Source of the DNA: Plasmopara viticola
Taxonomy: Eukaryota; Oomycota; Peronosporomycetes; Peronosporales; Peronosporaceae
Direction: 5' to 3'
DNA: 64,000 nt
NCBI GenBank assembly: GCA_001695595.3
Contig: MBPM02000013.1
Location: 806,001-870,000, forward strand
The translations under genes were made by a program, and so were the position numbers. The notes under the pieces were generated by a model. The model was not told where the DNA came from, did not search any database, and was given only the letters and a program-made list of their open reading frames with translations. Positions 55,720 through 64,000 of this stretch are shown piece by piece. Each line of letters opens with the position of its first letter. Positions within the stretch are counted from its first letter, which is position 1.

Positions 55720-56928
55720 CTCTTTTATTTGGGGGCCAAGCTAAAATCTGGACCCTCGCCCGTAAGAAAATACTTCAACCAATTGCTTTCACTCCTGAAA
55801 GCATCCAACGATTTTATCGCAGCCCTTGTTCTATTGATTTTTTCAGAAGTGAATCACGTGGTGGAGTTTGAGTTGTGCTAGCGCTCACGCTTTCATGTCT
55901 GCAAGGGAAATAGGCGCAAACTTTTTTATTATATTCATGAAATGAAGGAGTTGACGTTCCTTATTACTGAGTTACCACTTTCCGAATACGTCAAAGTGTG
56001 TGTTCATTGACACCCGCCTTTCACTCAAACCTTCCGATTACAGGCAACGAAAACAGAATAGACAACTTGACTCGCTCTTCAAATAGAGTATGGCCACATA
56101 ACAGAATAGCTGAAATGGACAGTTCTCATCCTGTATTACATAATTTGTGGACCCGCTATGTCAGTCCCAATTCCAATGGATTTAAAGTGATCCCGAGCAA
56201 AGAAGCTTCTGTTGGTTTGCTCGCGGTAGATAACGACACGTGATCTATGTATTTTCTAGAAGGGACCAGCCGGGTGTGACTTTCGTGTGTCCTATGAGCT
56301 ACAACTGATTGCTAGCAGAAACTGCGCTCTTAGATTCAAGAAATTACTGATGTTCACCAGAGGAGCAAAGCTTATTGGACACAAATTCCTTGACGCATCG
56401 AGACTGGATGCGTCAAGGAATTTGTGAGCCAGCATTTGTTTGCGCTCAGCCAAAATCAGCTGACTGTTATGAGATAGATGAGCAAAAACATGTCGATTCT
56501 GGATTTCTTGGATTATGGGCCAGCTTAAGATGTCCCGAGTATAAACTTTTTCAATAAGATTGAGGACTTTGGCAGCTTGGATTCAATTTTGGTACGTCGA
56601 TTCGATCAACGGTATGCCGTGCCTAGAAGTACTAGCTTTGAAACGAGAGGTAGGGCATGTCAGCTTAAAAAACGCTATATGGAAGTCAGGCTATACCTTT
56701 TGTTTGAAAAACCATATTGATTTGCTCTGTGAATCTGCTTCGGTGGCTATGAGCGCTGTTGCACTCCCGATTTTATCCGGATCAATTTTGTGGTGGTTTA
56801 GAGAATGTAAATATTGTAAGCCCCTAACCACATGCGAGAATCTAGACTGCCGACTAATAATGGGAGCATTTAGGCTTTTGATCTTCTCTGGTAGTATAAT
56901 CTACGTAGTTACACGCTGTGATAGGTAA
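55720..56928 (+). pseudogene. Possible decayed membrane-protein gene
   Basis: Protein-like fragments in changing plus-strand frames follow each other with no non-coding look between them. A cysteine-rich stretch (GICEPAFVCAQP, FLGLWASLRCPEY) at 56375-56557 is followed by a hydrophobic stretch (AMSAVALPILSGSILWWF, LLIFSGSIIYVVT) at about 56740-56928. The pieces suggest an extracellular cysteine-rich part followed by membrane segments. I do not recognise the family, and a chance origin is not excluded. It contains the perfect hairpin at 56380-56426. Confidence 0.3.
56380..56426. repeat. Perfect 20-bp hairpin with 7-nt loop
   Basis: The arm 56380-56399 is exactly complementary to 56407-56426, with loop GAGACTG. 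It lies inside the decayed cysteine-rich gene. It is unrelated in sequence to the hairpin at 18380-18423, but has the same 20-bp stem length. Confidence 0.9.
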
Positions 56929-59900
56929 TTCAGGTACTAATATCTTTTCTGAATGTGGACGTGGCAGCATCTTCTGGGTCTTTTTTGGTGGTAATCAATT
57001 TTTGTTGGTAGCACTGGCTGACGACGACGTGTGAGAAGCGTCGTTGCCAGCCGGTGTACGATGCTCCACAAGCAGGAACAGAGGCTCATAAGATTCAGTG
57101 CGTATCAAAGTACCCCATGTAAAAGCGCATTACCAAGAGCGGGAGACACAGATCTGCTAGAAGATTATGTCTGCGGTCTTCTAGTTTTGATATTTTGTAT
57201 AAAAAGTGCTGGAAACTTACCTAGTTAACAGCTTTCCAGCATCATTTTAGTAAGCTGCCTCCTCCGGGTAGTTACGTCCTCATCTTGTATTCTGTCTAAG
57301 TTGAACGATTACGCTGCTAATATTAGCCTAAACAGCTCGTGACGGATATGAGAAAAATGTATTAAATGTGTAAAATGGGGGCAAGGATGATGTTCAACCA
57401 ATGCTTTTCTACGAGTAAAATTGTGGCCCTGTCTTGTCCATTTATTTAGCGAGAGTCAGTGGCTCACACAGTTTGTGGCTCGCACTTCCACAAACGATTA
57501 TCCATTTCAATTCAAGGGCTGAACTTGTATGCTAGAATGCAAGCCAACGAGGAAACGTGCGGGGCGTAGAACATTATTTTTCAACATCGCATCGAAGCAA
57601 GCTTTTATTCTATCAAGAACATCGATAGGATATGTACATGAGCGGCAAGTTTCTTTCTCATGAAAACACCAGGGGACAAGATTGTGACTCACGTTAATAA
57701 AGAAATTGTATTCAATCACATTACTAGATCGCTCGAGTCTGCTTCCCAACTTGCGCAGATCGGCAAAATACGAACCTACAGCCTCACGGCATCAACGCAA
57801 GAAATTGAGTCTGGCTGCATTTAGATCGTGCAAAGAAGACCTCGACTACGAAATAGCATGCGATTAACACTGACTTTACTGGTTGATAAAATCAAAGGAT
57901 CAGCATGCGGCGCAGCTCAAGATCAAGTTAATAGAATATTGCTTCCCCGATACTTGATGATCCAAATCTAGTCCGGTGAAAACCATACAGGTCGCCATTA
58001 AGAAAGTAAGTGCCCTCCCTGTTATCGATCATGGTCAGAGGGGAAATTTTATGGTTTCAAAGCAAGAAGTGGAGATCAAATTGCATATATTATGCGGAGT
58101 GGGCAAAAGTTTGATCCTTAATGTGAGCCTTTATAATAATATTTTTTAATCACAGAAAACTTTGCCTGAACGCAATTTGATAAGCCCACGGCATGCCACG
58201 ATGAATCGGACGACGATGACATTGGGAGTGGGTATTTACCATGCTAAAGTGGCCGAGGTCAGTTTGCTTCCATGAAGGTACAATATTTGCATAGAATCGT
58301 CGATCAGGTATTGTACTTGACCAGCAATTTATTGTTGCAGCCTACTGTTTTTACCCTCAAAATAAAATTAAAACCACAAAAACGTATAACGCTAGCTCCT
58401 CGTCATCTCAGATCAATTTGGATTGACAAATCACACTATAATAGCTTCCGGTAGTCGTTTGAGTAGATCTTAACCCACTCGCCGTGGCTACTACATACCC
58501 TGTCAGCACATAGATTCACATCAAATGTTCGTTATTCCTCTTGTGAGAAAGCAAAGAAGAGGCTTGGCTTAGCCGCTTGTATTTTTTGGAGACCTTGCTT
58601 AAAGAACCAGACGCCTTTACTTGGCTCATAGCTTACACGCTAATTCACGAATTGCTGTACGCTACTTAGTAGGCCAGACCAGTTCGTATAAATCCTCACA
58701 TGTTTGTGATTTTACCCTGTTTTTCTTACCAACCTGTATAGTAATAATGGCGTTGTCGTGTCAAAAATACTTGAATACTACTAATTTTAGCATTATATCA
58801 CAAACGACATTCATTTAAAACAGTAATCTTTTCCTGTCAATCTTGTTGTCGTTCGCGGTGTTGCTTTATGACTGAGCTTTATCTGCACTAAGTCTGTACA
58901 GCCTTCCACTTCAACCACGCAATCCACTTACCGCCATCTTGGACAGTTAGTAGGCGATATGTTTTGATCCGTTGTGTTGTGTTCATCTGTGGCACTTCAA
59001 GCTTTATTTAAAGAGGTTGCAATCTAGCTGCAGCGCGGCTACGTACGAGACCTGTTCGTTGTCCTTCAAAAGCAGATGATCTAATAGCCGACTAAAGATA
59101 ATCAGATCTGCATGGCTCACCTGAAAGGTAATTGCCGATTATGTTTTATCTTTAATGCTTCACTCACTAACTTGTCGACTTCCTTGTGTAAATTCCGTTG
59201 AATGCATGCACCGGCTAGGCTCTTAGCGGATCTAGCAAACTAAGTCCGGACGAAGTTAGCTCAAGCGCCCGATCACGAAACTGAAGTCACCACATAAAAT
59301 CAAACGACTTTCATTGATATAGTGATTATCTCCGCGTCGATCCCTTTTCTTTGCTGTAAATAGGCTGAAAATTTTACCTTTCCGCACTCGTAGCTTCTAG
59401 TTATGGACCTTTTCAACGAGAGCTGTGCTGTGAAGGGTAGCGCCACTTCAAGACCATGCTGACTTATGAATAGTAAATCATTGAACATCGGAGTTAAGTT
59501 GGTCATCATAGAAAATGAGGGGAAGAAAGCCGCGTAGGCTAGTTGCGGATTTCAAAGGGAGTGATATATACCATTTATTTTTGAATCAAAGCGTATAAAT
59601 CGGTTAAGCCGTGAGACGAGTGCGTTTACAAAGTTCAGGAGATTGATACGAAAAACAGGGCCATCTTTTAACGGCGATTTCTTACAAATTGCTACAGAAA
59701 AGATTGCTGAAGATTGGTTCTTCCTGAAAAAGGGCCAAATGGGTTAGGAAACGAAGTAGCGAACCTAAATGAAAGATAGATACTTTTTTGTTGAGGTACA
59801 TAAGCTTACGTAATTGACAATGAGAGAGGCAAGGTTAAAGCTGTCGATATATAGATTGCGCCATGGAATATGGTGCCCGGCTAGTGCCGAAAGTTTCACG

Positions 59901-62900
59901 AAGATTGAAAGCTCAATACTTGGTCTAATTCTAGCTGTGTGCCGAATCGCGGCACTCATTGCCACAGAGATAAAACAGAAATGGGCTAGGCAAATCTTTT
60001 GAGTGAAAGGCTAATGAAGCAAAACGGCTAAAAGAAAAATTTTGAGCAGGCAACTTTAAAAAATGTCGTAGGGTTTCTCTTATATCGACCATAAGATTGC
60101 GTAACTGAAGAAAACATTAACAAGCAAGTGGATGAGGTTACGCTCCAACAAATTTGCACTGGTAAGCATTTATTTACAAATATGAGCCCCCACAATTATA
60201 TTCTTTCGCATCAAAGCTGGATTGCCACGTGAATGTTGGAAGTTAAAAAAAAACACAGCCGTCAGACGTTGGGATACGGTGGAACAGGGAACTGAGCATT
60301 TAGTGCAGCCATACTTATGTTGCTGGTGTCAGTGTATGGCCACGATGCTACACTTCTTGCATAAAACTGGTCGTAAGCGGGTCACGAGGAAGTACTGCGG
60401 CTTACATATCGTCGTTAAGTGATTGGCCGAGGTGATAATGTAAGATTTCTGAAACAAATATCGTTAGATCCATTGTCCTCGTCCACGCTTAATACGCCTT
60501 TTTCATGATCGCTTCTAGCTGCATTTGGGCCCAGACCAGCAGCGCTATAGCCGGCCCCAGAACCACGGACGTCCCTAAGCGACGACAGCAATCTTACAAA
60601 AATGATACAAGTAAGAAATATAGAGACAACATTCAAGAGCTAGACGCTAGCTAATTGCGCTTCCATTTGGAAGATCGTGAATGGGGCAGGGCAGGAAAAT
60701 CCTTTTAAGAGTATTAAGCGACGCAGAACAATCCAATACTAGCGCTTGGACCGAATTTTGCAATTGGACAGGGTTTAAGCGCCGGCTAAATCTGTCAGTT
60801 TTAATAAAGCGATCGGAAGGTTTTTACAATGGGTACACCTATCGAGCGCGCTCGGTATAGCTCAAAGCCTTAACAAATGAATCCGCTCCGATCGAGGTAA
60901 TGGACACGATATAATAGCTGTGTCTGCTAGGCGATTTGGCACCCGACTTGCTCCGCAGACAGACACAAGAATTGGAGCTTGTTCGGTCAGCATTCGGCAA
61001 TGATGTCTTGTAAATCTTGAGCTGCAAACAATCTGAATTTCGATACTGTTCACTTATTTCCAACTCTGCCATAAAATCATGTCTTTACATTAGCGTTATT
61101 CTTAGTTTAAACCTTGACAGCGTATTCAAATTGCAGAAATCTTTTTCAAAACGAAAATAGTATTAAGTCTAGTACGTATTTCGCGTATAGCAATTTCCGC
61201 TACCACGATAACTGATAAGCAGACGTTTCTCCTTCATGTCCGCATCTTTGCAATCTCCTAAGTTAAATATTTACTTTAGAGGATACAAAATTCAGCAGAA
61301 ACCTGGAGCAGCCACGTATAAATCGCCTTTATACGCGATCAGACCTGTGACAAAAAGGGTGCGAAAAATTGAAAATTTTGTTATCGGCTCTGCAGCAGCA
61401 ACTCTGCTATACCCCACAAAACAAACCGGAAAGAAAGACAACGCGAGCTCCAGGTGCAATTTCGCGACTCGAAAAATTTCTCGCCAGAAAATTGACTGCA
61501 TTAAATCCTTTGATTGAGATCTTAGACGACTCGGTCAAATGACTTCCCCTGGGCTTAGTGCTGATGTGCTAGAGGGGGTGGAAAGAGCGAACTCTGCCAA
61601 ATTGAGACCTCTTCGGATCAAGAAAATGCTGTCAGAAGGTGATCAAGTCCGACGCGGTCAAGCAGCCTCGAAACGCACGATTAAGGCCGAAGTTGCTGCA
61701 CTTTACTTAGGAAGCAATATCAACTCTAACCTTGATATTACTAATATCAATGGCCACAAAGATTGACTCTTGGACAAACGAACGAGCTCAAATTACGAAG
61801 CAATTGGGTCATGTCATGTCAGGTCATGTTCGATCAAATTAACCGGCGAGAAATTTGATAATAACTTACATGTCAGGTCGTGGCATGATCAAGGCGTGCA
61901 ACTTGCACATCACATAAACACCGAACCTGTGTTTCACGCACGTGTGCATACTGTCAAGACTCAAACACAAGGCAAATATTTTTCTGGCCGACCACGACTC
62001 GGCATATGACTGCGGATATCTAACAGTGAAGCCTCGAGCAAAGCTGTATATCGCCCCGCAAACGGTAAATACAGTCCATGGATCACTACGTCTGCCTCAA
62101 CCACCAGCAAACCAGGCCTCAATAAACATTTCGTATCAAAGATCACAAAGTTACGAGCATTTTTTATAGAGGCTCGCAGTAGACTTCTAGGTGTTTCTGT
62201 CCCCCCGGAACATATTGCACAAAATTGGCGGGCATCGCCACAGAAGAAGCCTTGTTGGATGCTTATATACTGCAAGCAGCTCGAAGGTATACCGCCCCCT
62301 TACCAGCGTAGCTGATACTCATGGGGTTTGGACCGACCGGTAGTGGGTAGGGCATCCGTCTTTAAAAGCATGCGTGACCGACAGATTGACTTTGTCGTTT
62401 CTTGATGGATGTGCTACAACAGTGCTCTCATAGCTAGAGAACATATCTTGACGCGTGTTGATCGTGTCAGCCCCTTGTGCAGCCAAATGTTGCTTCCCTT
62501 CCCGATATATTAATTCATGTAGTTCGTGTCGCATACTTCGGGGAATATGAGCACTTTGCTACATTATTATAGTGGATGGGTATCAAAGATCATGTGTAGA
62601 TTGGCTATGAGAGGCGGCAGGGGTGCACTTATGATGTGTTTATCGAAAGCGTGAGCTCAGGTCGTTGATCTTCGTTCTAAAATGATAACATACACATCGC
62701 TTCCAACAGTAAGAATAATCTTTGACAGGTCAAAATGTAGCTCTTCCCAAATGTAAAATTTAACATAGGAGATAATTATTTTACAACGAGTATTCAGCAT
62801 ATTAGGTTATATATACTTGCTAAGCAGTGGATATACGACAATGTACTGCTTTTTCGTTATCTCATCAGTACTGTTTTCTATTGATGCTCGAAATATCACG

Positions 62901-63130
62901 TGACTTGTGTCACACAATATGGAAGTTGGAGTTCGTGAAACCCCGTGACAGAAGCAGTTCAAAAGACATTAGGACACGTTTGGTCCTTGTTTACTGCGAA
63001 GGGTTGACCTGTGGAGTAGGATGACAAATGACGGCACCAGATTTTAAAAGATATTCAATAATGTGTGTAACAAATGTTTCAAGTATTTCCGGTATTGATC
63101 TCTTGTAAATTATTTCTTGTACATTTCTTT
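56929..63130. other. Gene-free AT-rich stretch
   Basis: About 6 kb of short frames. A possible LINE endonuclease scrap is listed separately at 59240-59510. A frame at 60415-60636 (minus) begins with a hydrophobic run and then SDHEKGVLSVDEDNG, vaguely like effector N-termini, but its start is TTG. Nothing else recognised. Confidence 0.5.
59240..59510 (-). mobile_element. Possible LINE endonuclease scrap
   Basis: On the minus strand SRLILCGDFSFVIG (about 59265-59315) resembles the GGDFN motif of LINE apurinic endonucleases. The match is short and the surrounding frames are broken, so this is a weak call. Confidence 0.3.
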
Positions 63131-63167
63131 TGAACCACCGACACGGAATTTTCCAGTCGGTGGTTCA
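63131..63167. promoter_or_regulatory. 12-bp hairpin enclosing a GAAnnTTC unit
   Basis: TGAACCACCGAC at 63131-63142 pairs exactly with 63156-63167. The loop contains GGAATTTTCC, a GAA-n2-TTC heat-shock half site. It lies 244-280 bp before the HSP70 start. Confidence 0.6.
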
Positions 63168-63203
63168 GCGAAGTCTTGGCTGGTTTACTGCTCTTTCTTG
63201 GTC

Positions 63204-63216
63204 TTCGAGAACCTTC
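63204..63216 (+). promoter_or_regulatory. Heat-shock element of HSP70
   Basis: TTCGAGAACCTTC is a perfect three-unit heat-shock element (TTC-n2-GAA-n2-TTC), 195 bp before the ATG. Confidence 0.65.
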
Positions 63217-63342
63217 GAAAGGCAGCCTTCATAACAGCTGGTGATTGGCCAGAATAGCAATGCATGACCGTTTTAAGCCATTCACATCCATCACGACCGA
63301 ATCTGCCGTCGTATCTTTCAGCTGACTCGTCGGTTTTCAATG

Positions 63343-63359
63343 CTCACTTTTCAAATTTC
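63343..63359 (+). promoter_or_regulatory. Oomycete core promoter of HSP70
   Basis: GCTCACTTTTCAAATTT matches 14 of 16 positions of the oomycete consensus GCTCATTYYNCAWTTT and lies 51 bp before the ATG at 63411. This is the best such match in the window and supports the oomycete identification. Confidence 0.75.
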
Positions 63360-63410
63360 CTAGAGGACAAGAACACTAATCGTAAACAAACTCGACTTTA
63401 TAACATCAAG

Positions 63411-64000
63411 ATGGCCCAATCAGTATCTGGATACTCGGTCGGCATTGACCTGGGCACGACCTACTCGTGCGTTGGCGTGTGGCAGAATGATCGCGTTGAA
63501 ATTATTGCCAACGACCAGGGTAACCGTACCACTCCGTCGTATGTGGCTTTTACGGACACGGAGCGTCTTATTGGTGATGCTGCCAAGAATCAGGTGGCTA
63601 TGAACGCACACAACACGGTGTTTGACGCCAAGCGCCTCATTGGTCGCAAGTTCTCGGACCCGCTTGTCCAGGCTGACATTAAGCACTGGCCGTTCAAGGT
63701 GACGTCTGGCGCTGGCGACAAGCCACAGATCATGGTGCAGTTCAAGGGCGAGTCGAAGACTTTCCAACCCGAGGAAATCTCGTCCATGGTGCTGATTAAG
63801 ATGCGCGAGGTGGCTGAAGCTTTCATTGGCAAGGAGGTGAAGAACGCTGTGATTACGGTGCCCGCATACTTTAACGACTCCCAGCGTCAGGCGACCAAGG
63901 ACGCCGGTGCCATCGCTGGACTTAACGTTCTCCGTATCATTAACGAGCCGACGGCCGCTGCCATTGCCTACGGCCTGGACAAGAAGGGCGGTGAGCGCAA
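63411..64000 (+). CDS. HSP70: Cytosolic HSP70, 5' part only
   Basis: The frame from ATG at 63411 runs to the window edge (196 complete codons and two bases), so the gene continues beyond it. The N-terminal nucleotide-binding domain is clear: IDLGTTYS at 12-19 (first Hsp70 signature), [14 protein letters not shown], and [20 protein letters not shown] followed by [14 protein letters not shown]. The lack of a signal or transit peptide fits the cytosolic type. Hsp70 holds and refolds unfolded proteins with ATP, working with J-domain proteins such as the DNAJC7-type product at 36606-38271. A heat-shock element and oomycete core promoter lie upstream. No intron in the visible part. Confidence 0.97.
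   Translation, partial: MAQSVSGYSVGIDLGTTYSCVGVWQNDRVEIIANDQGNRTTPSYVAFTDTERLIGDAAKNQVAMNAHNTVFDAKRLIGRKFSDPLVQADIKHWPFKVTSGAGDKPQIMVQFKGESKTFQPEEISSMVLIKMREVAEAFIGKEVKNAVITVPAYFNDSQRQATKDAGAIAGLNVLRIINEPTAAAIAYGLDKKGGER

Noticed and set aside
61961..62275. LINE endonuclease-like frame on the minus strand
   Set aside because: A VIHGLYLPFAGRY stretch vaguely recalls LINE endonuclease strands, but there is no GDFN motif and the match is too short.
63420..63832. Long minus-strand frames opposite HSP70
   Set aside because: They are shadows of the HSP70 coding strand, which has unmistakable signatures and promoter elements.
1..64000. CRISPR arrays, prophage or bacterial operons
   Set aside because: Spliceosomal introns, oomycete-type promoters and eukaryotic gene families make a bacterial origin untenable, and no repeat-spacer arrays are present.

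Overview
This window looks like nuclear DNA of an oomycete, probably a plant-pathogenic Peronosporales species (Phytophthora or downy mildew type). Three things point that way. Introns are short (about 50-80 bp) and mostly start GTACG or GTATG. The region upstream of the HSP70 start carries a 14-of-16 match to the oomycete core promoter consensus (GCTCATTYYNCAWTTT). Compact gene islands alternate with long AT-rich deserts full of decayed retroelements. The exact species cannot be read from the sequence.

Layout. 0-12.9 kb is a dense island: a 1164-aa protein of duplicated modules (-), a divergent 891-aa membrane protein (+), a FYVE zinc-finger protein (+), a JmjC/cupin-8 oxygenase (-), a three-exon COPI-associated membrane protein (+) and a TRF4-type non-canonical poly(A) polymerase (+). 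12.9-20.2 kb has no intact gene; it holds a LINE reverse-transcriptase relic and two hairpins. 20.2-24.5 kb is a P5A-type ATPase (-). 24.5-31.2 kb holds a GC-rich hairpin-bounded block, a decayed Ty1/copia retrotransposon (-) and a possible Crinkler-like relic. 31.3-41.2 kb is a second island: an unrecognised four-exon gene (+), a PDZ-like/TLDc protein (-), an alpha-tubulin pseudogene (-), a DNAJC7-type TPR/J-domain co-chaperone (-) and a CASTOR/POLLUX-type ion channel (-). 41.2-63.3 kb is mostly a desert, interrupted near 48-50 kb by a small membrane protein (+) and a six-exon coiled-coil gene carrying an 18-bp minisatellite (-). The right edge is the 5' part of a cytosolic HSP70 (+), cut by the window.

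The genes are housekeeping rather than a single pathway, but two themes recur. Protein quality control and folding is represented by the P5A ATPase, the DNAJC7-type co-chaperone and HSP70; the last two both have perfect three-unit heat-shock elements next to oomycete-type initiators, suggesting shared heat-shock control. Membrane traffic and ion handling is represented by the FYVE protein, the COPI-associated protein and the CASTOR/POLLUX channel. I did not find a clear new mobile or defence system. The less ordinary items are the duplicated-module protein, the PDZ-TLDc architecture, the tubulin pseudogene, the in-frame 72-nt intron of the channel, the minisatellite coiled-coil gene and the GC-rich structured block.
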